64,000 bases of DNA from Clostridium uliginosum (GCF_900112485.1 NZ_FOMG01000006.1:62001-126000), one strand, 5' to 3'. Shown: positions 52,675 to 63,262, numbered from the stretch's first letter. Notes: generated from the sequence alone by a model not told the origin. Made by a program: numbers and translations.

Positions 52675-55302
52675 ATGACAAACAAGTATGTATATCTTTT
52701 TAGTGAAGGAAACGCTTCAATGAAGAATTTACTAGGTGGTAAAGGTGCTAATTTAGCTGAAATGACTAATTTAGGAATTCCAGTGCCACCTGGATTTACT
52801 GTTACAACAGAAGCATGTAATAAGTATTATGAAGATGGAAAAGTTATTTCAGATGAAGTAATAAGTCAAGTTTATGAGAGTTTAGCAAAGCTTGAAAAAG
52901 CTAGTGGGAAAAAGTTTGGAAGTGAGGAAAATCCGTTATTAGTATCAGTACGATCTGGTGCAAGAGCTTCAATGCCAGGAATGATGGATACCATCTTAAA
53001 TTTAGGATTAAATGATAAGGTTGTTGAAATTATTGCTAGTTTAACTAATAATCCTAGATTTGCATATGATTCTTATAGAAGATTTATCCAAATGTTTTCA
53101 GATGTTGTTATGGACATAGAAAAGAGATTGTTTGAAAATAAACTTGAAGCACTTAAAGAAAAAAAAGGTGTAGAATTCGATACAGACTTAACTGCAGAAG
53201 ATTTAAAGGTTTTAGTATCTGAATTTAAAGAAATATATAAAAAGGAAAAAGGTGAAGATTTTCCACAAGATCCAAAAATTCAATTAACTGAATCTATAAC
53301 AGCTGTATTTAGATCATGGGATAATCCAAGGGCTATAGTATATAGAAGACTTAATGATATTCCAGGTGAATGGGGAACAGCAGTAAATGTACAACAAATG
53401 GTGTTTGGTAATAAAGGAGAGACTTCTGGAACAGGAGTTGTATTCTCAAGAAACCCAGCAAATGGAGAAAAGGTTATCTATGGTGAATATTTAATGAATG
53501 CACAAGGAGAAGACGTTGTTGCAGGAATAAGAACACCACTTCCAATATCAAAATTAAAAGAACAAGATCCAGTAATATATGAACAATTTGAAGGAATCGT
53601 TCATACATTAGAAAATCATTATAAAGATATGCAAGATATGGAGATAACTATAGAAGAAGGAATTTTATACTTCTTACAAACTAGAAACGGAAAGAGAACA
53701 GCACAAGCTGCTTTAAAGATTGCTGTTGATTTAGTTGAGGAAGGAATGCTTACTAAAGAAGAAGCGATATTGAAGGTTGAGCCTAAGCAATTAGATACAT
53801 TACTTCATCCAGCTTTTTATACTGAAGACTTAAAGAAAGCAGAACCAATTGCTAAGGGATTACCAGCATCACCAGGTGCTGCATGTGGTAAAATAGCATT
53901 TACAGCTGAAGAAGCTAAAGATAGAGCAGCTTTAGATGAAGACGTTGTATTAGTAAGACTTGAAACTTCTCCAGAAGATATTGAAGGTATGATAGCTGCA
54001 AAAGGTATATTAACAGTAAGAGGTGGAATGACTTCACATGCTGCTGTAGTTGCTAGAGGAATGGGAACTTGCTGTGTTGCGGGATGTGGAACTATCAAAG
54101 TAGATGAAGTTAAGAGGACAGTTAAAGTTAATGGAAAAATTTATACTTCTAATGACTTTATTTCAATTGATGGTACTTCAGGAAATGTATATGGTGAAAA
54201 AATAAAGACTGTTACCCCTGAAATTTCAGGACATTTTGCAACCTTTATGTCATGGGCAGATGAAATAAGAAAACTAAAGGTTAGAACTAATGCAGATACT
54301 CCAAAAGATGCAAAACAAGCAGCAGAGTTTGGAGCAGAAGGAGTAGGTCTTTGTAGAACAGAGCATATGTTCTTTGCTGAAGATAGAATAATGGCTGTAA
54401 GACAAATGATTACAGCTAAAGATGAACAACAAAGAAGAATGGCATTAGATAAAATATTACCAATGCAAAAATCAGATTTTATAGGAATATATGAAGCTTT
54501 AGAAGGTAAGGCTGTTACAATCAGATTGTTAGATCCGCCTTTACATGAATTTTTACCAAGTTCTGATGAAGATATAAAGGCATTAGCTAAGGAAATGGAA
54601 TTAACATTTGATGAATTAAAGCTTACAGTTGAAAGCTTACATGAGTTTAATCCTATGATGGGACATAGGGGATGTCGTCTTGCTGTATCATATCCTGAAA
54701 TTGCAGAAATGCAAGCTAGAGCAATTATAGAAGCTGCAATAGAAGTTAAAGTTAATAAGGGATATAATATTGTTCCAGAAATAATGATCCCATTAGTTGG
54801 AGAAATTAAGGAATTAAAATATGTTAAAGATGTTATTAAAAATACAGTTGAACAAGTAATGGAAGAAAAAAATGTTAAGTTAGATTATAAGATAGGTACA
54901 ATGATTGAAATTCCAAGAGCTGCTTTGACAGCTGATGAGATAGCAAAAGAAGCTGAATTCTTCTCATTTGGTACAAATGATTTAACTCAAATGACATTCG
55001 GTTTCTCAAGGGATGATGCTTCTAAATTCTTATCAGATTATTATGATAAGAAGATATATGAACAAGATCCGTTTGCTAAGTTAGATCAAATAGGTGTTGG
55101 TGCTTTAATTAAGATAGCAGTAGAAAAAGGTAGAGCTACAAGACCAGATATAAAACTTGGTATATGTGGAGAACATGGTGGTGATCCATCATCAGTTGAA
55201 TTCTGTCATAATATAGGACTTGATTATGTATCTTGCTCACCATTTAGAGTACCTCTTGCAAGGCTTGCAGCAGCTCAAGCACAAGTTAAAAATAAAAGAT
55301 AA
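52675..55302 (+). CDS. ppdK: Pyruvate, phosphate dikinase
   Basis: Interconverts pyruvate + ATP + Pi and PEP + AMP + PPi. ATG 52675 after GGGGGAA gives 875 aa, the family length; the longer open frame overlaps ccpN. N-terminal ATP-grasp (LLGGKGANLAEMTNLGIPVP), central phosphohistidine GGMTSHAAVVARGMG, and C-terminal PEP domain ending GICGEHGGDPSSVEFCHNIG. The separate PPDK regulatory protein (YqfL/PDRP) found beside ccpN in Bacillus is not here. Confidence 0.97.
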   Translation: MTNKYVYLFSEGNASMKNLLGGKGANLAEMTNLGIPVPPGFTVTTEACNKYYEDGKVISDEVISQVYESLAKLEKASGKKFGSEENPLLVSVRSGARASMPGMMDTILNLGLNDKVVEIIASLTNNPRFAYDSYRRFIQMFSDVVMDIEKRLFENKLEALKEKKGVEFDTDLTAEDLKVLVSEFKEIYKKEKGEDFPQDPKIQLTESITAVFRSWDNPRAIVYRRLNDIPGEWGTAVNVQQMVFGNKGETSGTGVVFSRNPANGEKVIYGEYLMNAQGEDVVAGIRTPLPISKLKEQDPVIYEQFEGIVHTLENHYKDMQDMEITIEEGILYFLQTRNGKRTAQAALKIAVDLVEEGMLTKEEAILKVEPKQLDTLLHPAFYTEDLKKAEPIAKGLPASPGAACGKIAFTAEEAKDRAALDEDVVLVRLETSPEDIEGMIAAKGILTVRGGMTSHAAVVARGMGTCCVAGCGTIKVDEVKRTVKVNGKIYTSNDFISIDGTSGNVYGEKIKTVTPEISGHFATFMSWADEIRKLKVRTNADTPKDAKQAAEFGAEGVGLCRTEHMFFAEDRIMAVRQMITAKDEQQRRMALDKILPMQKSDFIGIYEALEGKAVTIRLLDPPLHEFLPSSDEDIKALAKEMELTFDELKLTVESLHEFNPMMGHRGCRLAVSYPEIAEMQARAIIEAAIEVKVNKGYNIVPEIMIPLVGEIKELKYVKDVIKNTVEQVMEEKNVKLDYKIGTMIEIPRAALTADEIAKEAEFFSFGTNDLTQMTFGFSRDDASKFLSDYYDKKIYEQDPFAKLDQIGVGALIKIAVEKGRATRPDIKLGICGEHGGDPSSVEFCHNIGLDYVSCSPFRVPLARLAAAQAQVKNKR

Positions 55303-55312
55303 TATAAATTAA

Positions 55313-55362
55313 GGCACATTCAAAAAAAATACACATTGGATTTTTATCCAATGTGTATTTTT
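55313..55362. terminator. Bidirectional terminator between ppdK and the kinase gene, after a family A fragment
   Basis: AATACACATTGGAT (55328-55341), loop TTTT, ATCCAATGTGTATT (55346-55359), T-runs on both strands. It is preceded by TAAGGCACATTCAAAAAAAA (55311-55329), a repeat end. Confidence 0.8.
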
Positions 55363-56428
55363 ATAATATACATATATTAAATTCCTTTTTTATGGATACT
55401 ATTAAATTTAAAGAAAATTCATATTGCAAATTACTTCTCTTAGTTGCATTTTTAAGTAGAGTTAAAAATGCAGCTTTATTGCATTTAGAGATATTTTTAT
55501 AATAATCTCTTGATATTCTCCAATATTTTTGAGGAAAACAAATGTAAGCAACTATATATCTAAGGTCTGAATCTGTAAGTTTACATATTTCATTGTAAGT
55601 TCTGATTATTGATAGAGCAAGCTCCATATCCCAGTTTGTATTCTCACGTTTAAGCAATCGACGCATAAAATATGCTAAATCCTTAGCGCAATAATCCATT
55701 TTACATTTATCAAAGTCAATTATACAAGGGTCTAAACTTTTAGTGAAGATTATATTTTTATTTACATAATCACCATGACATAAAGATTTGCTTAAATTGT
55801 TATTATCAATATTATAGGCTATATCTAAAGAAAGCTTAGCAAGGTACAAATTAATATCGAAGCTAGAAATAAATTCTTTAGAAAACTCATCTTTATATTT
55901 AAAAGCTTGATTTGAAATGGTGAGTAGTTGTTCAAAATGTTTTAAAGTTGATATGTAAAAATCATCAATACCTTCTTTATTAGAACTACCTAAAATTGGA
56001 TGAAAATCTTTTGATATAGAATGTATAGTAGCAAGTTCTTTAATAGAAAGTATAACATGAGTAATATTATCAAAGTTACATTTAACACCCTCTATCCAGG
56101 GGGTTAATATAAATAACATATCTGAGTAATAAACAAATCTATTATTATCAATTGTTGGTAGTAAGTTTGGTACGTTAATTCCTTGTCTATAAAGCCATTC
56201 ATTAGCTGAATATACATATAATAAATCTGGTAAATCATAATAAACTTTTTTTAAACAATAGCTTTTATCTTTGTAATCTATTTTGTAAACAGCTCTTTGC
56301 TTAACAGTATCTTTAAACTTAACTATATTAATTTGTGCATTCTGTAAACCATAATATTTCAAAACAGTATTTTTTATAACATCAGGTGATAAATTAGATT
56401 TTTCTAATGAAATTAATTCTGGGTTCAT
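55361..56428 (-). CDS. CotS-family spore coat protein kinase-like
   Basis: 355 aa with an aminoglycoside-phosphotransferase/kinase fold. The catalytic loop is LCHGDYVNKNIIF and the metal-binding Asp is in CIIDFDKCKMDYCAKDLAYF; these match the CotS/YsxE/YutH coat kinases. The N-terminal lobe carries YCLKKVYY with the likely ATP Lys. A GGAGAGC Shine-Dalgarno lies before the ATG on the minus strand. Divergent from dgt with a 196-nt AT-rich spacer. A spore-coat role follows from the family; substrate unknown. Confidence 0.82.
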   Translation of the reverse strand: MNPELISLEKSNLSPDVIKNTVLKYYGLQNAQINIVKFKDTVKQRAVYKIDYKDKSYCLKKVYYDLPDLLYVYSANEWLYRQGINVPNLLPTIDNNRFVYYSDMLFILTPWIEGVKCNFDNITHVILSIKELATIHSISKDFHPILGSSNKEGIDDFYISTLKHFEQLLTISNQAFKYKDEFSKEFISSFDINLYLAKLSLDIAYNIDNNNLSKSLCHGDYVNKNIIFTKSLDPCIIDFDKCKMDYCAKDLAYFMRRLLKRENTNWDMELALSIIRTYNEICKLTDSDLRYIVAYICFPQKYWRISRDYYKNISKCNKAAFLTLLKNATKRSNLQYEFSLNLIVSIKKEFNICIL

Positions 56429-56624
56429 AATGCTCTCCTTATAAATTTATTCATTACTATGATATTAATAGATTTTAATAAATATACATAAATAAAGAAA
56501 TAAAAAATTATAAAATTTCAAATGTAAAGGATAATATTTTGTTGTTTTTGTAAATAATATTTATAGGTTTTAAATAGAGGATTTTAGTGATATATATAGA
56601 ATAGATAAAGTGGGGTGAGAATAT

Positions 56625-57653
56625 ATGAATATAAGGCAAAAAATTGAGAGCTTTCAAAGGTTGACACTTATTAAAGAAGCCTCTTTTTCATCTTCTTCTT
56701 TAGGGAGAAACAAAAAAGAAGAAGATGATGATATTCGAACTTGTTATATGGTAGATAGAGATAGAATTATTCACAGTAAATCTTTTAGACGATTAAAACA
56801 TAAAACTCAAGTTTATATTAAAACTTTTGGTGACCATTATAGGACTAGATTAACTCATACATTAGAAGTGTCACAAGTTGCTAGAAATATTGGTGTTGGA
56901 GTTGGATTAAATGAAAACTTAATTGAAGCTATAGCGTTAGGACATGATTTAGGACATGTGGCTTTTGCACATAATGGGGAAGAAGTTCTAAATGAGTACT
57001 TAAAAGGTGGATTTAGGCATAATGAACAAAGTGTAAGAGTGGTTAATAAATTAGAAAATGATGGTCAAGGGCTAAATCTTACTAAGGAAGTAATTGATGG
57101 TATATTAAAGCATAGTGGTTTAGGAGATAAAAATAATAAGTCTATAACGTTAGAAGGTACTATTGTTAAATATAGTGATAAAATTGCTTATTTAAACCAT
57201 GATATAGATGATTCAATAAGAGCAGGATTGCTTAAAGAAGAAGAACTCCCAAAAGAAGTAACTAAAATATTGGGTAATTCATCTAAAGAAAGATTAGAAG
57301 TTTTAATTAAAAATTTTATTAAAACCTCTAATGAAAATATTAATAATGGAATTAAAGAAGTTGGATTAAGTAAAGAAATTGAAGATGCAATGATTGAGCT
57401 TAGAAAATTTATGTTTAAAAATATATATTTAGGAGAAACATTAAAGGTTGAAAGAGATAAAGCAAAATTTATATTAAAAGCAATTTTGAATTATTATAAC
57501 AAACATCCAGAAGAGATGCCTAAAATGTATATTGATATAGTAGAAAAAGAAGGTTTAGAGCGAGGAATTGCTGATTATATTGCAGGAATGAGCGATGATT
57601 ATTGTTTAGCTTTATTTAATAAATTGTATGTACCTAAATTAGTAATATATTAG
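56625..57653 (+). CDS. dgt: Deoxyguanosinetriphosphate triphosphohydrolase-like protein
   Basis: HD-domain dNTPase that removes triphosphate from deoxynucleotides. 342 aa: [11 protein letters not shown] (about 56-66), [15 protein letters not shown] with the first His, [15 protein letters not shown] with the HD pair. Shorter than the E. coli enzyme, as in Firmicutes. It lies directly upstream of dnaG-rpoD, the common clostridial arrangement. The TAG stop starts a repeat remnant (TATTAGGCATATTCC). Confidence 0.92.
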   Translation: MNIRQKIESFQRLTLIKEASFSSSSLGRNKKEEDDDIRTCYMVDRDRIIHSKSFRRLKHKTQVYIKTFGDHYRTRLTHTLEVSQVARNIGVGVGLNENLIEAIALGHDLGHVAFAHNGEEVLNEYLKGGFRHNEQSVRVVNKLENDGQGLNLTKEVIDGILKHSGLGDKNNKSITLEGTIVKYSDKIAYLNHDIDDSIRAGLLKEEELPKEVTKILGNSSKERLEVLIKNFIKTSNENINNGIKEVGLSKEIEDAMIELRKFMFKNIYLGETLKVERDKAKFILKAILNYYNKHPEEMPKMYIDIVEKEGLERGIADYIAGMSDDYCLALFNKLYVPKLVIY

Positions 57654-57923
57654 GCATATTCCTTAAAGGTTGAAATGAAAAGAATGGGATAAGATAGTAT
57701 AATACTATTTTATTAGTTTTAATAATGATTTAAGTATAAAATATCATTAAAATGGGTAAATAAGATTTGTAAAGAAAAAAGAGGTTTACAAGGCAAAAAA
57801 AAGAATTAGTACTTTAAAATAAAAAAATAAAAAAATTTTTTTTATGTAATAAGAAGGAAAAGAAGTTATGATGTCGAATATTATATAATTGCTGAAAAAA
57901 ATAGTAAGGAGGGAGATGTCTCC

Positions 57924-59705
57924 TTGCAAATTCCAGAAGAAGTTATTGAAAAGATAAGAGAGCAAAGTGACATAGTTGATATTATTTCAGAAAGTGTAAG
58001 ACTAAAAAAATCAGGCAGAAACTATATAGGTTTGTGCCCGTTTCATAATGATAAAACTCCATCATTTAGTGTTTCTCAAGATAAACAGATATATAAATGT
58101 TTTGCATGTGGAGAAGCAGGAAATGTATTTACATTTATTATGAAACAAAAAAAACTTACATTTGTAGAAACAGCAAAATACTTAGCTGATAAATCTAATA
58201 TTCCTTTAAATCTACAAGGACAGGAAAGACCTCAAGTTTCTAAAAAAAAGGAGATGTTATATAACGTCAATGTAGAAAGTGGAAGATATTATTTTGCAAA
58301 TCTTCAAAGAATAATGGTAGCAAAAGATTATTTTTTAAACAGAGGAATAAAGGAAGAAACCATAAAAAAATTTGGTCTTGGATATTCAAACGATAGCTGG
58401 AGAGATTTAATAAATTATTTAAGAGGTAAAGGATATAAAGATAATTTATTATTAGAGGCTGGATTGGTTTCGAAGAATGAAAAAAAAGGAAACATATATG
58501 ATAGATTTAGAAACAGGGTAATGTTTCCTGTATTTGATGCAAAAGGAAAAGTTATTGGGTTCGGAGGAAGGGTTTTAGATGATTCAAAACCAAAATATTT
58601 AAATTCGCCAGAAACAATAATATTCCAAAAAGGTATTAATCTTTATGGGCTAAATTTTGCAATTAAAAATAGAATAGAAGAGGATTATATAATTATAGTT
58701 GAAGGATATATGGATTTAATTACTCTTCATCAGTATGGTATAACTAATGTTGTTGCATCGTTAGGTACAGCACTTACGGTTAATCAAGCTAGACTTTTAA
58801 AAAGATATACAAATAATGTGATTATATCTTATGATGCAGATGTTGCAGGACAGACTGCTACATTAAGGGGACTTGAAATTCTTAGAAATGCTGGATTTGA
58901 GGTTAAAGTATTAGTAATTCCTCAAGGGAAAGACCCAGATGAATTTGTAAGAAGTAATGGTAAAAATGCATTTTTAAGATTAGCTCAAGATGCATTGCCT
59001 TTAATTGAGTATAGAATTAAGAGAGTTGCTGAAGGTGTAAATTTTAAAGATAGAAATAACCTGATAAAATATGGAGAAAAAGTAGCAGAAGTATTAGCAG
59101 AATTAAATCCAGTAGAAAAAGATGTATATATAAAAAAAATTTCAGAAGATACTGGAATTAAAGAACAGGCATTATATGACTTACTTTCACAAGTAATGGC
59201 AAAAAAACAAAAAGAAAATAATTATATGAATAAAAAGGAATATTTTGGAACAAAATTATATGTAGAGCCAGGATATATAAAGGCTGAGAGGGCATTACTA
59301 AAATTAATGCTAAACGAAGAATTCTTTGATGAAATTAAAAGGTGTATAAATCTAGGAGATTTTGTCATAGATTCTCACAATAAAATTTATTCATTAATAT
59401 TAAATAGCAAAAATGAAGAATCTATTAATATAAATTCTTATATTGAAAGCAGATGTGATGATGTAGAAACTTCGAAAGAATGGATTGCTATAAAAGAACA
59501 TAAAATTTTAGATTTAAGAAATAAAGATAGATTAATTAGCGACTACTTAAACGAAGTTAAAAGTTTTAAGTTAAAGTTAGAGATTAACAGTTTAAAGAAT
59601 GAACAAAGAAAGTTGGAAGATAAGGGAATGATTGAGGAATCTATAAAACTTGCAATTAAGTTAACAAATTTATCAGAAGAATTAAAAAAAAGAAGGAGAT
59701 GTTAA
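57924..59705 (+). CDS. dnaG: DNA primase DnaG
   Basis: Synthesises primers for replication. 593 aa. Zinc-binding domain with Cys38, His41, Cys59 and Cys62; TOPRIM core with [16 protein letters not shown]; a C-terminal helicase-interaction domain. The TTG start at 57924 follows GGAGGGAG at a longish spacing. Its TAA overlaps the rpoD ATG at 59705, giving translational coupling. Confidence 0.97.
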   Translation: MQIPEEVIEKIREQSDIVDIISESVRLKKSGRNYIGLCPFHNDKTPSFSVSQDKQIYKCFACGEAGNVFTFIMKQKKLTFVETAKYLADKSNIPLNLQGQERPQVSKKKEMLYNVNVESGRYYFANLQRIMVAKDYFLNRGIKEETIKKFGLGYSNDSWRDLINYLRGKGYKDNLLLEAGLVSKNEKKGNIYDRFRNRVMFPVFDAKGKVIGFGGRVLDDSKPKYLNSPETIIFQKGINLYGLNFAIKNRIEEDYIIIVEGYMDLITLHQYGITNVVASLGTALTVNQARLLKRYTNNVIISYDADVAGQTATLRGLEILRNAGFEVKVLVIPQGKDPDEFVRSNGKNAFLRLAQDALPLIEYRIKRVAEGVNFKDRNNLIKYGEKVAEVLAELNPVEKDVYIKKISEDTGIKEQALYDLLSQVMAKKQKENNYMNKKEYFGTKLYVEPGYIKAERALLKLMLNEEFFDEIKRCINLGDFVIDSHNKIYSLILNSKNEESININSYIESRCDDVETSKEWIAIKEHKILDLRNKDRLISDYLNEVKSFKLKLEINSLKNEQRKLEDKGMIEESIKLAIKLTNLSEELKKRRRC

Positions 59706-60835
59706 TGGTCATGGCAGAAGGAGGCAAAAAAAACATGGAAGAAAAAACAAAAGCAAAGGCTATAAAGGGAAAAGAAGACAAGAACGCTAAAATGGCCATG
59801 GTAAAAAATCTTATCGATAAAGGAAAGAAAACTGGTTCTTTAACATATAAAGAGATTATGGATGAGATAGATCACATAGATTTAAATCCAGAACAAATAG
59901 AAAAAATATATGAAGTTCTTGAAATGATGGGTGTTGAAGTTATAGGTGGTGGAAATGATGCACCAGAAGTTCAGGAATCACTTGATTTAACAGTTCCAGA
60001 GGGAATTGCCATAGACGATCCAGTTAGAATGTATCTTAAGGAAATAGGTAAGGTTCCTTTATTATCTTCAGAACAAGAGATAGATTTTGCAAAAAGAATC
60101 GAAGAAGGAGATCAAGTAGCTAAAAAGAAACTTGCAGAAGCTAATTTAAGATTAGTAGTAAGTATAGCTAAAAGATATGTTGGTAGGGGAATGTTATTTT
60201 TAGACTTAATTCAAGAAGGTAATTTAGGTCTGATAAAAGCAGTTGAAAAGTTTGATTACAGAAAAGGATATAAATTTTCAACTTATGCTACATGGTGGAT
60301 TAGACAGGCAATAACAAGAGCTATTGCAGACCAAGCTAGAACAATTAGAATACCAGTTCATATGGTAGAAACAATTAATAAGCTTATAAGAGTGCAAAGG
60401 CAATTATTACAAGAATTAGGTAGGGATCCTTTCCCAGAAGAAATTTCAAAAGTAATGGAACTACCAGTAGAGAAAGTTCGTGAAATCCAAAAAATTGCAC
60501 AAGAACCAGTCTCTTTAGAAACTCCAATTGGAGAAGAAGAAGATTCACATTTAGGTGACTTCATACCAGATGATGAAGCTCCAGCACCAGCTGAAGCAGC
60601 AGCATTTACAATGTTAAAAGAGCAATTGATAAATGTACTTGATACTTTAACTCCAAGAGAAGAAAAAGTATTAAGATTAAGATTTGGATTAGATGATGGA
60701 AGAGCTAGAACACTTGAAGAAGTAGGAAAAGAGTTTAGTGTTACAAGAGAAAGAATTAGACAAATTGAAGCAAAAGCTTTAAGGAAGTTAAGACATCCAT
60801 CAAGAAGTAAGAAATTAAAAGATTATTTAGATTAA
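59705..60835 (+). CDS. rpoD: RNA polymerase primary sigma factor SigA (RpoD)
   Basis: Housekeeping sigma factor. Region 1.2-2.4 includes [42 protein letters not shown]; region 4 ends [24 protein letters not shown] chose ATG 59705, 7 nt after AAGGAG and overlapping the dnaG stop (376 aa). ATG 59735 has its own GAAGGAGG and would give 366 aa; it may also be used. Order dgt-dnaG-rpoD is standard. Confidence 0.97.
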   Translation: MVMAEGGKKNMEEKTKAKAIKGKEDKNAKMAMVKNLIDKGKKTGSLTYKEIMDEIDHIDLNPEQIEKIYEVLEMMGVEVIGGGNDAPEVQESLDLTVPEGIAIDDPVRMYLKEIGKVPLLSSEQEIDFAKRIEEGDQVAKKKLAEANLRLVVSIAKRYVGRGMLFLDLIQEGNLGLIKAVEKFDYRKGYKFSTYATWWIRQAITRAIADQARTIRIPVHMVETINKLIRVQRQLLQELGRDPFPEEISKVMELPVEKVREIQKIAQEPVSLETPIGEEEDSHLGDFIPDDEAPAPAEAAAFTMLKEQLINVLDTLTPREEKVLRLRFGLDDGRARTLEEVGKEFSVTRERIRQIEAKALRKLRHPSRSKKLKDYLD

Positions 60836-60863
60836 GCACCTGTAAAAAGGTGCTCTTTTTTTA
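60835..60863 (+). terminator. Terminator of dnaG-rpoD
   Basis: AGCACC (60835-60840) with GGTGCT (60849-60854), then a long T-run. Confidence 0.88.
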
Positions 60864-60931
60864 TAAGGGATACATAAATGTACAGTTAAAAGAAATTTAT
60901 GTTGAATTTCATAAATAATCAATAATTATAA

Positions 60932-61092
60932 ATTGGCATTGTAAAATAAATAACTAATTCAAGATTCTTAGGATTTTTTGAACTAGATAAGGAGGCAAAG
61001 TCAGTTAATAATGCTGTTACTATCTGACTTAATATAAGGCACATTCAAAAAGATAAAAATACTGACTAGTTATTTGTTTGGAAATGCCTTAA
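60932..61092. repeat. Palindromic element, family B, with an inserted family A end
   Basis: Left end ATTGGCATTGTAAAATAAAT then AACTAATTC; right end GACTAGTTATTTGTTTGGAA then ATGCCTTAA. The interior contains TATAAGGCACATTCAAAAAG (61032-61051), a family A left end, making this a chimera. Confidence 0.8.
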
Positions 61093-61120
61093 CTAATATA
61101 TAAGAATTGTAGGTGTAACA

Positions 61121-61804
61121 ATGGAATTAAGTAAAAGATTAAATTGGATTATAAAATATATTAACAAATGTGATGTGATAATGGATGTTGGTACAGACCA
61201 TGGATATATACCGATTTATTTGATAAAAAATGAAATGGCACAAAGAGTTATTGCATCTGATATAAATAAAGATCCATTAAAAAAGGCGAAAATTAATGCT
61301 TCATTAGATGGAGTATTAGATAAAATAGATTTTAGATTAGGTGGAGGATTAAACAAATTAAATAAAGGCGAAGCACAAGGTGTTATAATTGCGGGAATGG
61401 GAGCAAACTTAATAAGGGATATATTAGAAGAAGATTTAAATAAGGTAAAAAAGTTGGAGTATTTAATTCTTCAACCAGCTCAAAATCCAGAAGTCTTAAG
61501 AGAATATTTGTATAATAATAATTATGAAATTTTATGTGAAGATTTATGTTTAGATGAAGGACAATATTATGAGTTGTTTAAAGTAAGGTATAAAATAGGG
61601 CAGAATACAACTTTAGATTCTATATTTTATGAAATAAGTCCAATAATGCTGAAAGAAGAAAATCCTTTATTAAAAGAATATATAAAAGTAAAAATTGAGA
61701 AATATAATAAGATAGTGGCCTTTATTAAGGATGGTACAGAATCAGCCCAAAAAAGAAAGAATGAAATTAAAAGTAAGATTAAAATATTAGAGAAGTTTAT
61801 TTAG
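61121..61804 (+). CDS. trmK: tRNA (adenine(22)-N(1))-methyltransferase TrmK
   Basis: SAM-dependent enzyme making m1A22 in tRNA. 227 aa: VGTDHGYIPIYLI as SAM motif I (about 23-35), ASDINKDPLKKA as motif II, IAGMGANLI as motif IV, and QPAQNPEVLREYL. A short helical C-terminal domain follows. The following Nif3-family gene is its usual neighbour (yqfN-yqfO in Bacillus). The TAG stop lies in the left end of a full repeat. Confidence 0.93.
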   Translation: MELSKRLNWIIKYINKCDVIMDVGTDHGYIPIYLIKNEMAQRVIASDINKDPLKKAKINASLDGVLDKIDFRLGGGLNKLNKGEAQGVIIAGMGANLIRDILEEDLNKVKKLEYLILQPAQNPEVLREYLYNNNYEILCEDLCLDEGQYYELFKVRYKIGQNTTLDSIFYEISPIMLKEENPLLKEYIKVKIEKYNKIVAFIKDGTESAQKRKNEIKSKIKILEKFI

Positions 61805-61961
61805 GCACATTCAAAAAATAACAGACCAGTATGCTTGCCTATTTTGTATCATATTGTGTCGGCAAGTTTTACGGATAAGATAAGCTATGAAAACTTGTTT
61901 CTTTGTCTGATACCCAATATACAGTGCATCTTTGGTATGTTATTTTCTTTCATGTGTCTTA
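61801..61961. repeat. Palindromic element, family A, full length (cleanest copy)
   Basis: TTAGGCACATTCAAAAAATA then ACAGACCAGTATGC; right end TTATTTTCTTTCATGTGTCT then TA. The inner CAAGTTTT and AAAACTTG pair around a 19-nt loop. It contains the trmK stop codon and fills the trmK-Nif3 gap almost entirely. Confidence 0.9.
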
Positions 61962-61987
61962 GGAAACAAAATTAAAGGAGAAAATAT

Positions 61988-62779
61988 ATGAACACAGTAA
62001 AAGATATTTCAAAAGCAATTGAAAAGAGAGCACCTAAATTTTTAAAAGAAGATTATGATAATGTGGGATTAATGGTTGGTGATCAAAACAAAGAAGTGAA
62101 AAGTATTCTATTAGCATTAGATTGTACAAATAAAGTACTTAAAGAAGGTATAGATAATAAAGTTGATTTAATAATAACTCATCATCCTTTAATATTTAAA
62201 AAACCTAAGAATATAATACAAGGAGATTTATTAGGGGAAAAAGTTATAAATTTAATAAAAAATGATATAAGTCTTTATTCATGTCATACAAATTTAGATT
62301 CTGCTAAATTAGGAATAAATGAAACAGTAGTTGAAATATTGGGATTTAATTCAGATCAGATAATTGAAACTTCTAGTATTAAAGGGTTTGAAGATTCAGG
62401 AATCGGAAGAATAGTAAAATTAGAAAATAAAATTCAGTTAACAGATATTATAAATACTATAAAAAGCAAATTAAATATAAATCACATGAGAGTTGTTGAA
62501 GGTAATAATAAAGTAAGTACATTAGCAATAATTAATGGAAGTGGTCAAGATCTTTTTAATAAAGCAAAAGAATGTGGAGCAGATTGTATAATAACAGGAG
62601 ATACAACATATCATTTTGCTTCTGACTTCAAAGAGATGGGTATAAGCATAATAGATGCTGGACATTTTTCAACTGAATGGATTGCATATTTGAAAAGTTT
62701 AGAATTCTTAAAAGAAGAGTTTAAGGATATTGAATTTATTATATCTGAAAAATGTGAAGATCCTTATAGTTTTATATAA
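61988..62779 (+). CDS. Nif3-like dinuclear metal centre protein
   Basis: 263 aa, member of the NIF3/DUF34 family (YqfO of Bacillus, but without its PII-like insertion; short form). Metal ligands are visible in ITHHPLIFK (about 59-67) and GDTTYHFA plus DAGHFSTEW near the C-terminus. The enzymatic role of the family is not settled. Downstream of trmK. The TAA stop is in a repeat end. Confidence 0.88.
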   Translation: MNTVKDISKAIEKRAPKFLKEDYDNVGLMVGDQNKEVKSILLALDCTNKVLKEGIDNKVDLIITHHPLIFKKPKNIIQGDLLGEKVINLIKNDISLYSCHTNLDSAKLGINETVVEILGFNSDQIIETSSIKGFEDSGIGRIVKLENKIQLTDIINTIKSKLNINHMRVVEGNNKVSTLAIINGSGQDLFNKAKECGADCIITGDTTYHFASDFKEMGISIIDAGHFSTEWIAYLKSLEFLKEEFKDIEFIISEKCEDPYSFI

Positions 62780-62852
62780 GACACGTTCAAAAAAATAACA
62801 GACCCGATATACGACGCATCTTTGGTCTATTATTTTCTTTCATGTGCCTAAT
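62777..62852. repeat. Family A deletion derivative at the Nif3-gene stop
   Basis: TAAGACACGTTCAAAAAAAT then AACAGACC; right part ATACGACGCATCTTTGGTCT then ATTATTTTCTTTCATGTGCC. The central hairpin is deleted. It contains the TAA of the upstream gene. Confidence 0.7.
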
Positions 62853-62917
62853 ACATTAACTAAATTCCATTGTATATGCATATATTAATTTATAAGAATA
62901 ATTTGTAGGTGGTAGCT

Positions 62918-63163
62918 ATGGGAGATGGTGATAAAAATGATTTTAAAAGAGAATTTAGACATATGTTTAGACATATGAGAAGAACTTTTAATGGAGGCGG
63001 TAGATGTAGAAGGGGTTGGTCTCCATTTTTCCCTGGACCATGGTATATGTGTCCTAAACTTGTAGTTGGAGCACTTTTACTTTTGTCATTACTTTTATGT
63101 GGCGTAAGCATTTATGGTCTTTTGATAATAGTTTTGCTAATGCTACTGTTCATTTTATTATAG
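62918..63163 (+). CDS. Small membrane protein, 81 aa, unknown function
   Basis: ATG 62918 after GTAGGTGG is preferred to the GTG at 62909. The N-terminal half is basic and glycine/arginine-rich (FRHMFRHMRR, GGGRCRRG), then WSPFFPGPWYMCPK, then a strongly hydrophobic C-terminal half, probably two short helices or one long hairpin. No family recognised. It is located between a Nif3-family gene and rnpB; codon use is normal. Confidence 0.55.
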   Translation: MGDGDKNDFKREFRHMFRHMRRTFNGGGRCRRGWSPFFPGPWYMCPKLVVGALLLLSLLLCGVSIYGLLIIVLLMLLFILL

Positions 63164-63164
63164 A

Positions 63165-63262
63165 TTAATATATAAGTTCTAATTAATAAAATTCATTGTT
63201 ACAATTGCTAAAAGTACAAATTCAATTTAAATGAACAAACTTTTTTAGAACATATATATTAA
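63165..63262. repeat. Palindromic repeat, family C
   Basis: Left end TTAATATATAAGTTCTAATT, right end TTTTTTAGAACATATATATT: inverted ends with about 60 nt between. It lies directly upstream of rnpB, near its promoter. Confidence 0.7.

Noticed and set aside
57654..57923. Gene or RNA before dnaG
   Set aside because: AT-rich sequence with a repeat remnant at its left edge; I see no convincing ORF, promoter or RNA fold.
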